DNA of 64,000 nucleotides from an uncultured Opitutia bacterium (GTDB lineage: Bacteria > Verrucomicrobiota > Verrucomicrobiia > Opitutales > UBA953), in contig CAMFKE010000004.1 of NCBI GenBank assembly GCA_945957395.1, positions 62,001-126,000 of the forward strand, read 5' to 3'. Shown here one piece after another: positions 50,702 to 59,088 of the stretch. The notes below the pieces were generated by a model. That model was not told the origin of the DNA, ran no database searches, and was given only the letters and a program-made list of their open reading frames with translations. Within the stretch, counting starts at the first letter, position 1. Every line of letters starts with the position of its first letter. The translations under genes and the position numbers were made by a program.

Positions 50702-50815
50702 ATGTGGCGCATCGGGTTCGCGCGTGAGCGCGTCCCGCTTCGCCATCTCTCGTCAGCGCACAACATCGGCGCGTGGTTGTTCGGCGTGAGCGCAGGCTTT
50801 GTTGATCCGGTGTGA
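50702..50815 (+). CDS. Short (37-residue) tail-region protein
   Basis: The frame encodes MWRIGFARERVPLRHLSSAH followed by NIGAWLFGVSAGFVDPV. Its TGA overlaps the GTG start of the glycosyltransferase-like gene (GTGA), the same coupling seen at other joints of this module, and it fills an otherwise empty gap. Too short for family assignment. Confidence 0.4.
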   Translation: MWRIGFARERVPLRHLSSAHNIGAWLFGVSAGFVDPV

Positions 50816-51435
50816 TTCCCGCCGTCATCTTCACTTCCTCCGCTCACTCCTCCTGCGCCGATCTGGCCGCCGAAAGGCTCGCCGCCCTCGGCGTGTCTCC
50901 CATTCTCGTCTTCGACCGAGACGACCCTCCTCCTGTTCCGCCGCAGCACCCTTTCGAGTTCTCCGATTTCCACCGCGGCGGAAACCTGCGCGGCGGCCTG
51001 TGTCTCGCCGGCATGCTCGACGCTCTCGCTCGCGCACAGGGTGCTTCCCAGGTCGTGCTCAAGGTGGATGCCGATGTTTTCTTGCTTTCCTCCTCCACTC
51101 TCGCCGGGCCCGTTGTCGCCGGAGCTGCCTCCCTCGTCGGGTTCTCCGACCACTCCGGACGCATGCGCGGAGCCGCATACGCGCTCGACGCCGCATCCCT
51201 GTCCTCGTCCGTTCGCCACGAGTGCCTCTCTCGCACCTCCGAAGCCTACCTTGAAGCCCGGCTGCTGCATGCCCTGGCGCGTTCCTCCGGGTTTCATGCT
51301 TCGCTGCTCCCGCGTGCTCTCTGCGAGTACGGTGCCGAGCGCACTGAGAGCACTGTCGCCATCCACTGCGGCCTCGCCGAGTGCCCTCAATCCGCGATGC
51401 GCTCACTCTTCTTGCGTTTCGTCACCCCTCGTTAA
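50812..51435 (+). CDS. Glycosyltransferase-like protein in the tail module
   Basis: The product has 207 residues from a GTG start (IPAVIFTSSAHSSCADLAAE). The segment VVLKVDADVFLLS has a DxD motif (Asp 86 and Asp 88), and GNLRGGLCLAGMLDALA plus a Ser/Ala-rich body follow. The layout resembles small GT-A sugar-transfer enzymes. It sits between tail-tip genes and the fibre, so it may modify the fibre or a host glycan (lysogenic conversion). The assignment rests on the DxD and strand pattern only. Confidence 0.5.
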   Translation: MIPAVIFTSSAHSSCADLAAERLAALGVSPILVFDRDDPPPVPPQHPFEFSDFHRGGNLRGGLCLAGMLDALARAQGASQVVLKVDADVFLLSSSTLAGPVVAGAASLVGFSDHSGRMRGAAYALDAASLSSSVRHECLSRTSEAYLEARLLHALARSSGFHASLLPRALCEYGAERTESTVAIHCGLAECPQSAMRSLFLRFVTPR

Positions 51436-51480
51436 TGCGCAACGCTTCCGCTCCCACCGGCTCGCGTTAGGCATCGGCTC

Positions 51481-53979
51481 ATGCCGACCCCGCTCGCCTT
51501 AGACCTGTTCCTGGATACCACCGGGCCTTTATCCCCGGCCCGTTATCTCGTTTCTCGGTCCTCGCAGCAGTCCGCTCAAACGCTGGCGCTCGTCACCGGA
51601 GATGCTCCTGTCGTACGCCTGTTCCTGCTCAAGCCGTCGGTCACAGTAGGCCAGCCCGCCGAATGCCTCACGCACTCGGGCGCCATCACCTTCTCCCTCA
51701 AGGCTGCGCACTCCGACACCGATGCCCTCGCGCAGACAGGCGCATTCACCCTCGTCACTTCCGAGGCAGAAGGCGACCACTACGAGGCCATACTCGACCT
51801 CAACACCGCCAATATGCTGGCCAAGGTCGCCACACTCGACTCAGGCCTGGCCTCCTTCCGCGCCTTTTTCGACGTCGAACTTCAGGCCCCTTCCAACATC
51901 AAGCGCGTCACCTATCAGGCCACGGCAAACGTCTTCCTTCAGATTTACAACTCCGGACCCGACCCCGCCGCGCTGCCCTCTTACCCTGCGCCGAAACTCA
52001 TCGCCCTAAAGTCCGACCTGGCCGCCGCACAAGGCGGAATCGTCGTCGCCAACGACTGGCGAAACGGCACCTGGTCTATCGGAGGCCCAGAGGCTCCGTT
52101 TTACCCCTTCACGCTCACCGACGGACTCCCGACCTCCATCGGGTACCCCTCCCTAAGCGACCCCATTCATGGCGCATGGATGCCCATACCCACATGGGCC
52201 GACTCCGTCACAATCGCCGGCAACCTCTCCGACATCACCACCTCCGGCATCGACGCCTACATCGGCTTCGCCGACTCCTCCACGGGTCAGGCCGTCGAGC
52301 TGTCGCCCGGCGATGGCGGCTACAACCCGGCACTCAAAGTCACCTTCGGCGCGCCCTTCAACTTCACCGTGGACCGCCCGGGATCAGCCGACGCCCTCGT
52401 CCTGCGCGTCTCCGGAGCCTCCGCTTTCGCCTCAGGGTTCGCCTCCTTCTCGCTGCGCGCCCAGTCTTCCCGCGCCACCACCAACGGGCGCGGGGTGGTC
52501 GAGCTGGCCACTGACTCCGAAGCCATCGCCGGAACGGACGCCGAGCGCGCGGTGACGCCCGCCGCGCTGAAGGCCGCTCTGCTCGCCGGAGGAGCGACCG
52601 TGCCTGACGCCACCACCGCGACCAAGGGGAAGGTGCGACTGGCCACGGAGGCCGAGGCCTCCGACGGCGCTTCCGATTCCATTGCCGTAACGCCTCGCGC
52701 TCTGCAGTTCAGGGTGGACCAGTGGGCCGACCCGTTCAGCTCGCAATACGGCCTCATACGCCGGGCGAGCGACATGGAAGTGCTCGGCATGGATTTCTCC
52801 GCCGACACCCAGGCTGCGGCGCTCACCCTCGGCAACCTGCAATATGGCGGCATTGACCTGATTTCGGACAGCGCACTCCTTACCCTCGGGCGCGCTGTAG
52901 TGCTCCAATCTGGCCAGCTTGTCCTCGAAGGCGGAGGGGGCGCGCCCGCCGGACTTGGGTGGATTCCTGGCTCAGGCTGGGACGCAATCGGCCTGTACTC
53001 GAACGACTCGAACGAGGTGCGCGTGCGCGCCAACCCGTCGAGCCGCGTCTACATCAACGCCTCCGAGTACATGCATGCCGGCTGCGGCATCGATGTGCGC
53101 ACCAATAGCGTGTCCATCGGAGGTGGGGACCCCTACGCCACCCCTGCGTTTCGGTATACGGAGGTCATGGGCGATGGTTACATGCTCATCGACAGCGCTA
53201 CGGAGACCACCGTGCGCTCCGCCGGTTCCCTCAAAGTCCTTAGCGGCATAGAGTCGCCGCTCATCTCCATTCTGCCGCTCCCGGCCGCCGTCGGCGATTG
53301 GGAGTCTTCGCTCTATCTCTTCGGCACGGTGCCTCACCTCAAGTTCGGACGCGGCGGAAGCATCTACGATGTCGAGCTTGGCGTGAACGCCGACTGGTCC
53401 GCCGTGAGCGGCCAGGCGAAGATACTGAACAAGCCGACGCTCGCCGCGGTGGCGACGAGCGGCAGCTACGCCGACCTGACGAACAAGCCCGTGTTGAACG
53501 ACATCTCGGGTGCCGGAACCAAGGTGACCGGCAGCGACGGAAGCGTGCGGTTCGGCGTGGCGGCGGCCATCGGCGGCGCCGGGTTGGATTCTGACGGGCT
53601 GAGCGCGTTCACCGTGGGGGCGGACAATCTTCCGCGGTACAATTTCCGCATGGGAGGCGTGACCTACGGCGTCCCCATTGGAGGGGGCGTCGGCCGCATC
53701 ATCACGGTATCCGGAACCGCCTACACCATCACTCAGGCCGATGCCGGTGCGACGCTGGTCCTGACGAACGCGGGGGTGTGCGCGCTGACCGTGCAGGACT
53801 TCGGTCTGGGAAATTGGGTCAACATCCGGCGGGCGGGCGGTGCGCCGAGCTTTGCGGTGTCAGGTGTCACCCTGAACTGGAGCGGCTGGAGCGGGCTCAC
53901 GACCGTGAGCGCCGGCGGCAGTGTGACGCTATCGCGTGTCACGGGCACGACCTGCGACATCACGGGGAACATGGCATGA
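51481..53979 (+). CDS. Tail fibre protein
   Basis: The 832-residue protein has an N-terminal beta-rich shaft-attachment domain (to about 330). Two tail-fibre repeats follow (GVVELATDSEAIAGTDAERA, VTPAALKAALLA and GKVRLATEAEASDGASDSIA, VTPRALQ). The trimerisation-type repeat KILNKPTLAAVATSGSYADL, TNKPVLND and a C-terminal beta-sandwich come next. Such repeats are typical of host-binding fibres. Its stop overlaps the next start, so the following beta-repeat protein is co-translated, perhaps as a fibre partner. Confidence 0.82.
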   Translation: MPTPLALDLFLDTTGPLSPARYLVSRSSQQSAQTLALVTGDAPVVRLFLLKPSVTVGQPAECLTHSGAITFSLKAAHSDTDALAQTGAFTLVTSEAEGDHYEAILDLNTANMLAKVATLDSGLASFRAFFDVELQAPSNIKRVTYQATANVFLQIYNSGPDPAALPSYPAPKLIALKSDLAAAQGGIVVANDWRNGTWSIGGPEAPFYPFTLTDGLPTSIGYPSLSDPIHGAWMPIPTWADSVTIAGNLSDITTSGIDAYIGFADSSTGQAVELSPGDGGYNPALKVTFGAPFNFTVDRPGSADALVLRVSGASAFASGFASFSLRAQSSRATTNGRGVVELATDSEAIAGTDAERAVTPAALKAALLAGGATVPDATTATKGKVRLATEAEASDGASDSIAVTPRALQFRVDQWADPFSSQYGLIRRASDMEVLGMDFSADTQAAALTLGNLQYGGIDLISDSALLTLGRAVVLQSGQLVLEGGGGAPAGLGWIPGSGWDAIGLYSNDSNEVRVRANPSSRVYINASEYMHAGCGIDVRTNSVSIGGGDPYATPAFRYTEVMGDGYMLIDSATETTVRSAGSLKVLSGIESPLISILPLPAAVGDWESSLYLFGTVPHLKFGRGGSIYDVELGVNADWSAVSGQAKILNKPTLAAVATSGSYADLTNKPVLNDISGAGTKVTGSDGSVRFGVAAAIGGAGLDSDGLSAFTVGADNLPRYNFRMGGVTYGVPIGGGVGRIITVSGTAYTITQADAGATLVLTNAGVCALTVQDFGLGNWVNIRRAGGAPSFAVSGVTLNWSGWSGLTTVSAGGSVTLSRVTGTTCDITGNMA

Positions 53980-54863
53980 TCGAGTTTCAGACGCCCTTCC
54001 CGGCACCCGCCACGCAGGCCATATCGGCCGCGCTGGGCGGCGGCAACTCGCTCGTCTGGGCCGCGCCAGGAAAGACGCTCACGCTGGCCGGCACCAACAC
54101 CTTCTCCGGCACCTTGCGCGTGATTGACGGCACCGTCGCCGGCACGACCAAGGCCAACTTCGGGGCCGGCCCGATTGCCATCGCTGCGTCCGGAACTGTG
54201 GCGATAAACAACAGCGCGACGCAGACGTTTTCGACGGGCATCTCCGGGAGCGGGACTTTTTCGAAGAGCGGGGCCGGGGTGACGATCATCGCCGGCACCA
54301 ACAGTTTTTCGGGTAAGTACGCGTTCACCGGGGGCGACTGCGTGTTCCAGGGGAGCGTCAACGCGGCGCAGGGTAAGCCAAGGCTGGAGTTGACGACCGG
54401 AAAGCTGCTCATCGCGCAGGCGTATGTCGGTCAGGATCTGACTTTCTCCGAAATCGCCAGCACCGGGACCTCGACGGTCAACACCGCATACGAGGCAGCG
54501 ACCGGCGTGCGCACGCTGCATGCCGAGCAGGCGACAAACACGACATTCAATGCCGTCATGTCCGACGCGTCGGGCTCGCGCCTGCTGGCGCTCAAGAAGT
54601 CCGGCGCCGGCACGCTTACGCTCACCGGCGCGAACACGCACACCGGAGGCGTCACCGTCAACGGCGGCACGCTCGTCTCCGGAAGCGCCACCGCGCTGGG
54701 CACCGGTGCTGTTACGGTCAACTCCGGCGGCACGCTCACCTTCTCGGTCAACGCCACCGGCACGCGCACCGTCACAGTCAATGCCGGCGGCGTGGTAAAC
54801 CGAGGCGGATTTGCCCACACCGGTACAAGCTTCGTGAACAACGGCGGCACCATCAACGCGTAG
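53976..54863 (+). CDS. Autotransporter-type beta-strand repeat protein in the tail module
   Basis: The 295-residue protein consists almost wholly of beta-helix-like repeats: TLTLAGTNTFSGTLRVIDGT, ISGSGTFSKSGAGVTIIAGT, and KSGAGTLTLTGANTHTGGVT followed by VNGGTLVSGSATALGTGAVT. The last is the classic autotransporter-associated beta-strand (PATR) repeat. There is no signal peptide, no C-terminal beta-barrel and no PEP-CTERM sorting tail, so it is not a standard secreted passenger. Coupled to the fibre gene by a 4-base overlap, it is likely a virion-surface or tailspike-like protein derived from host sequence (inference). Confidence 0.72.
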   Translation: MIEFQTPFPAPATQAISAALGGGNSLVWAAPGKTLTLAGTNTFSGTLRVIDGTVAGTTKANFGAGPIAIAASGTVAINNSATQTFSTGISGSGTFSKSGAGVTIIAGTNSFSGKYAFTGGDCVFQGSVNAAQGKPRLELTTGKLLIAQAYVGQDLTFSEIASTGTSTVNTAYEAATGVRTLHAEQATNTTFNAVMSDASGSRLLALKKSGAGTLTLTGANTHTGGVTVNGGTLVSGSATALGTGAVTVNSGGTLTFSVNATGTRTVTVNAGGVVNRGGFAHTGTSFVNNGGTINA

Positions 54864-54898
54864 AATTTTCCCCCAACCACCAACCAACACCCCCACCC

Positions 54899-55312
54899 AT
54901 GGCCATCACCCTCTTCCCCGCTGTCACTCCCGCCGCCAGCCCGGCGCGCACCTCCGCCGAGGCCCTTGGACACGGCGCGCGCAACCTCGCCGCGCAGGTC
55001 GAAGCCACGCGCTCGCGCTCCGCCAACGCGCTGTGGCGGCCGCACGACAGCACGCCCGCCGAGGTTCTCGCCGAGCTCTCGCCGGAGTCGCGCGCCAAGC
55101 TTATGTCCGGAGACATCGCCGCGCGCATCCTGCTGGCCCTGCGCCAGAGCGACCCGCTCGCCGCCTTCGTCGCCTCATCGCCGGTGCCGTCCACGCACAC
55201 CGTCGCCCTCCTCGACGCCGCCGGCTCGCCGGTGGATGTGTCGGGCGAGGTGGCCGCGCTGCTCTCCAAGCTCGCCACCGTGGCCGACGCCGCCGCGCTG
55301 CCTGTGCAGTAA
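54899..55312 (+). CDS. Late protein of unknown function
   Basis: The 137-residue Ala/Ser/Leu-rich helical protein starts MAITLFPAVTPAASPARTSA, with a central DSTPAEVLAELSPESRAKLM and LLALRQSDPLAAFVASSPVP. It lies between the beta-repeat protein and the membrane-associated genes of the likely lysis region. No domain recognised. Confidence 0.5.
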   Translation: MAITLFPAVTPAASPARTSAEALGHGARNLAAQVEATRSRSANALWRPHDSTPAEVLAELSPESRAKLMSGDIAARILLALRQSDPLAAFVASSPVPSTHTVALLDAAGSPVDVSGEVAALLSKLATVADAAALPVQ

Positions 55313-55336
55313 CCACCGGTCAACTACACCTCGCCC

Positions 55337-55744
55337 ATGTCGCACCAGTGCCCAATCGAGACGCAGACCGACGACATGCTCCATCGCATGGCGTCAGACT
55401 CCCCTCCGAAACGCGAGGAGGTGGAGCGCCTGCTCGTCATCGCAGCGCGCCACACCGCGCTGCGCCTGAAGGATGGCAATCGCATCATGGGCGAGCAGAC
55501 CACCTGCCTATCCGAACTGCGCGGCTCGCACATTCGCATGCAGGGGGAGCTCAAGGCTCTCAGCGAGACCGTCATGCAACAGCACGACCGCGAACTGAAA
55601 ACCCTGCGCGCCGACCTCGACGGCGTGCGCACCGAGTTGCGCGCCGCTCAGGTCCGCCTCAAATACTGGGCCGCGGGAGCCGCGGCCGTAATCATGGTGC
55701 TGCCCAACCTTAATCTCGGCAAGGTTGCCGAGCTTGTTAAATGA
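55337..55744 (+). CDS. Coiled-coil protein with C-terminal membrane anchor, XhlA-like
   Basis: The 135-residue protein has a long coiled coil (HIRMQGELKALSETVMQQHD, RELKTLRADLDGVRTELRAA) ending in one hydrophobic segment (AAGAAAVIMVLPNLNLGKVA). This order recalls XhlA-type lysis accessory proteins, or a holin-regulating protein. It precedes a lipoprotein gene with which it overlaps by 4 bases, and the pair lies where lysis genes are expected. Confidence 0.5.
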   Translation: MSHQCPIETQTDDMLHRMASDSPPKREEVERLLVIAARHTALRLKDGNRIMGEQTTCLSELRGSHIRMQGELKALSETVMQQHDRELKTLRADLDGVRTELRAAQVRLKYWAAGAAAVIMVLPNLNLGKVAELVK

Positions 55745-56619
55745 AGCCCTTCCCGTTCCAACTCACTGCGGCGCTCGCGGCGCTCACGCTCATCACCTGG
55801 GCGATGTCCGGATGCAGCCTGTTTGCCACGCCGCCCGAGAAGGTGGCGGAGCAAGAGGCCAAGGTGGAGACCTCGAACAAGGCCGTCATCGCCGAGGGTC
55901 AGGCCGAGCTCGCCGGGGCCGCTGTCGCCGCAAACGCGCTGCCGCCCGGTCGCGCCCGTGATGTCACGATCGACTTCCTCAGCCGCGGCGCCGACCTCGT
56001 GGCGCAGGGCAACGGCCCTCTCGACGCCGCCCGCGCTCTCAAGATGCGCGATATCGCCCTGGCGCGCCTCTCCGAGGAAGCCGCCTCGCGAGAAAAGGCA
56101 GAGAAGGCGCTGTCCGGATTGCGCGGCAAGGCCGACGAGGTCTCCTCAGAAAATGGCCGTCTCAAGGACGAGATGAAAAACTTGCAAGGCGCTCTCGCGG
56201 TCTCGTGGGCCGAGCGCGACGCCACCGCGAAGAAGTGGGAAGGCCTCGTGCTCTGGCTGTGGATCATCGGCGGAGTGTGGGTCGCCTCCATCGTCCTGCC
56301 CATCGTCGCCAACATCTTCTCCGGCGGAGCCGCCGGCCCTGTGCTCGGGATCGTGTCGAAGGCGTTCGGGTACATCGCCAGTCCGGCTATCCAGTTCGCC
56401 AAGGACCGAGCCGTCGGCGGGCTCGTGAAAGTCGGCCACGCCCTCGAGGACTTTCGCCAGGACGCCCCTCAACTCGCCGCGCGCATCACCCGCAAGTTTG
56501 ACTCCTACACCGACTCCGACCACCAGGCCATCGTCGGCGAAGCCGCGAGGTATTACCGCGAAAACATCCGGCCTCTCGAGGTCCGCACCCCGCAGCAGGT
56601 CACCGTGACGCCATCGTGA
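55741..56619 (+). CDS. Lipoprotein with coiled coil and internal membrane segment, lysis-region candidate
   Basis: The 292-residue protein has a lipobox (AALTLITWAMSGCSLF, Cys as acylation site), a helical periplasmic stretch (ALARLSEEAASREKAEKALS, GLRGKADEVSSENGRLKDEM) and a transmembrane helix (VLWLWIIGGVWVASIVLPIV). A lipid-anchored, coiled-coil protein with a membrane helix recalls spanin-type lysis proteins, but the length and C-terminal domain are unusual. It is the last gene of the prophage. Confidence 0.55.
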   Translation: MKPFPFQLTAALAALTLITWAMSGCSLFATPPEKVAEQEAKVETSNKAVIAEGQAELAGAAVAANALPPGRARDVTIDFLSRGADLVAQGNGPLDAARALKMRDIALARLSEEAASREKAEKALSGLRGKADEVSSENGRLKDEMKNLQGALAVSWAERDATAKKWEGLVLWLWIIGGVWVASIVLPIVANIFSGGAAGPVLGIVSKAFGYIASPAIQFAKDRAVGGLVKVGHALEDFRQDAPQLAARITRKFDSYTDSDHQAIVGEAARYYRENIRPLEVRTPQQVTVTPS

Positions 56620-56691
56620 CGCCTGGTCACCGCACGGTCACTTTTGGAGTTGTTCGCCTTTCGGTTGAGCATTCATCAAAGATGCTTCGTT

Positions 56692-56748
56692 GGTTCGAGT
56701 CCCTCACAGGCTACCCAATGCAAAGCCGCCCTGAAAGGGGCGGCTTTG
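56692..56748. other. attR, prophage right attachment site
   Basis: This is the second copy of the att repeat: 45 identical bases (56692-56736), one mismatch, then 11 identical. It contains the tRNA-Leu 3' end without the rest of the tRNA, plus the duplicated terminator hairpin (56722-56747). Confidence 0.93.
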
Positions 56749-56761
56749 GCGTTTCAGGGCC

Positions 56762-57679
56762 TCACAGGCGAAGGCCGAGCATCAGGCCGTAGGCCGGGGC
56801 CACGCCGGTCTGGAAGCCGCCGACTTTGAGGTCGTCGGTGTAGAAGCCCTCGCGGTGAAAGAGCGTGACCTCGGCGCGGGCGGCGACGAAGACGGTCTCG
56901 GTGAGGAACTGGGTGAGGATGAGGCGAAGCGGGACCTCGCCGGTGAAGACGCCCTCGGCGCCGGCGCCCGGGCGCAGCGCGTAGGTGGCGGTCTCGTAGA
57001 AACAGGAGAGGCGCACGGAGGTGGCCTTGTTGTCCGTGACATACCAGGTGGCGGCCAGTCCGTTTTGCAGGCCGGTGGCGCGGGCTTCGAGCTCGAGGTT
57101 GGCGTGCGCCGCCCACTTCCATTTCACATAGGGGCTGAGCATGGGGTCGCGCCCGAACTGCGTCTGAATCAATCCGCCCGTCTCCAGCGTCAGGCCGTCG
57201 GCGGGGTGCCACAGGAGCGTGGCGCCTGCGCCGCCGCGAAGGCCGTCGCGGAAGAGGTCGGCGGAGGTTTCCGAGGCGAGCTCGACGGCGGCCACGAGTC
57301 CGGCGCCCCAGCGCTCGTTGAACATGCGCGTGGCGTGGGCGCCGAAGAAGTGCGTCTCGGTGTCGCCGTAGGGCGCGATGTCGCGGAAGTCGTTGTGCGT
57401 CCACTTCGCCTCGTAATCGAGGTCGAGTCGCGTGCGTTCGGCGATTTCGCCGCTGTAGATGATCTCGCCGTCCCAGACCGTGCGGCGCACCGAGCCGGAG
57501 GCCCCGTCGCGGATTTCGGCGCCCGGGCGGTATTCTCCGTAGGTGAGGGCGTAGATTCCGATCTTCTCCGCCGGCTTCGTCTCCGGCGCCGAACGGGCGT
57601 CGGAATCGGTGGGCGCGGCCAGCGCGGCAAGGGGAGTGAGCATCAGGGCGTGCGTCAGGGCGGCGAAGGTCTTGGGCAT
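56762..57679 (-). CDS. Outer-membrane beta-barrel protein (DUF6268-like)
   Basis: The 305-residue protein has a signal peptide (KTFAALTHALMLTPLAALAA) and an alternating amphipathic strand pattern through the body (RTRLDLDYEAKWTHNDFRDI, GAGLVAAVELASETSADLF, GLTLETGGLIQTQFGRDP). It ends in a hydrophobic strand PAYGLMLGLRL typical of outer-membrane barrels. I recall this type as DUF6268. The start at 57679 (MPKTFAALTH) gives the signal peptide; the frame upstream is not protein-like. Substrate or role is unknown. Confidence 0.72.
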   Translation of the reverse strand: MPKTFAALTHALMLTPLAALAAPTDSDARSAPETKPAEKIGIYALTYGEYRPGAEIRDGASGSVRRTVWDGEIIYSGEIAERTRLDLDYEAKWTHNDFRDIAPYGDTETHFFGAHATRMFNERWGAGLVAAVELASETSADLFRDGLRGGAGATLLWHPADGLTLETGGLIQTQFGRDPMLSPYVKWKWAAHANLELEARATGLQNGLAATWYVTDNKATSVRLSCFYETATYALRPGAGAEGVFTGEVPLRLILTQFLTETVFVAARAEVTLFHREGFYTDDLKVGGFQTGVAPAYGLMLGLRL

Positions 57680-57762
57680 GTCGTTTCCTATAAATTCAGT
57701 CGCAGGCATTACCCGGCGGTCGCCTCGAAGGCACGGTTGTTTTTTTGAGGCGGACCGGCGGC

Positions 57763-58962
57763 TTACGCGAACAGGTGTCCGGCGAGCGCCGCGACGGCCA
57801 CAATCGTCCAGGACGGGATGCGTCCGTACATCAGCGTCGCGAACAGGGCAGCCGCGGCGAGCGCGTCGCCGAAGCCAAAGATGGCCTCGCTTGCCACGGG
57901 TGTGCAAAGGGCGGCGAAAAGCACGCCGACCACGGCGGCGTTGGCCCCGAGCAAGCCTGAGCGCACGCGCGAGTTGTGTTTAAGGGAATGCCAGAAGGGC
58001 AGGGCGCCGCCGATGAGCAGCCAGGCCGGAAGAAATATGGCGAACAGCGCCAGCGCGCCGCCGGTCCAGGCGTGGGCGCCGCCTCGGATGACGGTGCCCA
58101 GGTAGCCCGCCAGCGTGAACAGCGGGCCCGGCACGGCTTGAGCGGCGCCATATCCGGCGAGGAACGCGTCGTCGCTCATCCACCCGTTGGGGACGACTTC
58201 GGCGCGCAGCAGGGGCAAAATCACATGGCCGCCACCGAAGACCAGTGAGCCGGCGCGGTAGAAGGAGGACGCCATGCCGGCCTCGCGGATTCCCGTGGCC
58301 GCCGCGAGCGCCGGCAGCGCGAGGAGCAGCGCGGCGAACAGCGCGAGGCAGCCCGCGGCCACGAGGTGGCGTCGGCCGAGCCCCGTGTCGCTTCCGTTGG
58401 GTTCGTCGCGTGCGCGTCCGTAGATGAGAGCTCCGGCGATCGCGCCCGCCGCTATGGCGGAGACCTGCGCGAAGGCGCCCGGGGCGAGAAGCACGAACGC
58501 CGCGGCGCCCGCGGCGAGTGCGCGACGCGCGGTGTCGGGGCAGAGGTTTTTAGCCATCCCCCACACGGCATGCGCGACCACGGCGACGGCGGCGAGCTTC
58601 AGCCCGTGAAGCCATCCGGCGGTGGAGATGTCGCCGAGCGACATCATCATGTATCCGAAAGCCACCATCAGGATGGCGGACGGCAGCGTGAACGCCAGCG
58701 ACGCTAGCATCGCGCCCGCGAGCCCGCCCCGGCGCATGCCGAGCGCGAACACGAGCTGGCTGCTCGCCGGCCCCGGCAGGAACTGGCACAGCGCCACCAG
58801 GTCGGCGAACTCCGCGTCGTCGAGCCAGCGGCGACGCTCCACGAACTCGGCGCGAAGGTAACCGATGTGCGCTACCGGGCCGCCGAAGGCCGTGCAGCCG
58901 AGCTTCAGGAAGGCCGTCGCGATGTCGGCGTTTCCGGTGCGGTCATTGGAGTGTGCGCTCAT
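57763..58962 (-). CDS. chrA: Chromate transporter ChrA family
   Basis: The 399-residue polytopic membrane protein has the two ChrA-type repeats: FLKLGCTAFGGPVAHIGYLR and CQFLPGPASSQLVFALGMRR in the N-terminal half, then RAGSLVFGGGHVILPLLRAE and GYGAAQAVPGPLFTLAGYLG in the C-terminal half. Family members export chromate or related anions. The start at 58962 (MSAHSNDRTG) lies opposite the start region of the hemoglobin gene, and the frame upstream is antisense. Confidence 0.9.
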   Translation of the reverse strand: MSAHSNDRTGNADIATAFLKLGCTAFGGPVAHIGYLRAEFVERRRWLDDAEFADLVALCQFLPGPASSQLVFALGMRRGGLAGAMLASLAFTLPSAILMVAFGYMMMSLGDISTAGWLHGLKLAAVAVVAHAVWGMAKNLCPDTARRALAAGAAAFVLLAPGAFAQVSAIAAGAIAGALIYGRARDEPNGSDTGLGRRHLVAAGCLALFAALLLALPALAAATGIREAGMASSFYRAGSLVFGGGHVILPLLRAEVVPNGWMSDDAFLAGYGAAQAVPGPLFTLAGYLGTVIRGGAHAWTGGALALFAIFLPAWLLIGGALPFWHSLKHNSRVRSGLLGANAAVVGVLFAALCTPVASEAIFGFGDALAAAALFATLMYGRIPSWTIVAVAALAGHLFA

Positions 58963-59088
58963 GTTCCTGCAGGGCGGCGCCCAGCGTCCGTCAACCGTCG
59001 CGCATGTCGAGCGCGCGGCGATTTCTCCGCCCGGGATTTTCCGCAGGGAGGGAATCGTGTCCTTTGTCACACACACAACGAGACGACC

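Larger units (their letters stand above)
20921..56748. mobile_element. Complete temperate prophage integrated in tRNA-Leu
   Basis: The 35.8-kb element is bounded by 57-bp direct repeats (attL 20921-20977, attR 56692-56748). It carries integrase, repressor, recombination and replication genes, a Mu-like head module, a siphovirus-like tail module and candidate lysis genes. All late genes point rightward. The head genes (MuF-like, DUF935-like portal, I/Z-like protease-scaffold, G-like morphogenesis protein) resemble phage Mu. Integration is site-specific by a tyrosine recombinase and the tail has no recognised contractile sheath, so it is a mosaic. No disrupted structural gene is obvious, but no endolysin was recognised. 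Confidence 0.93.

Noticed and set aside
20921-56748. Transposable Mu-like phage
   Set aside because: Despite Mu-like head genes there is no transposase pair, and the ends are tRNA-derived att repeats with a tyrosine integrase.
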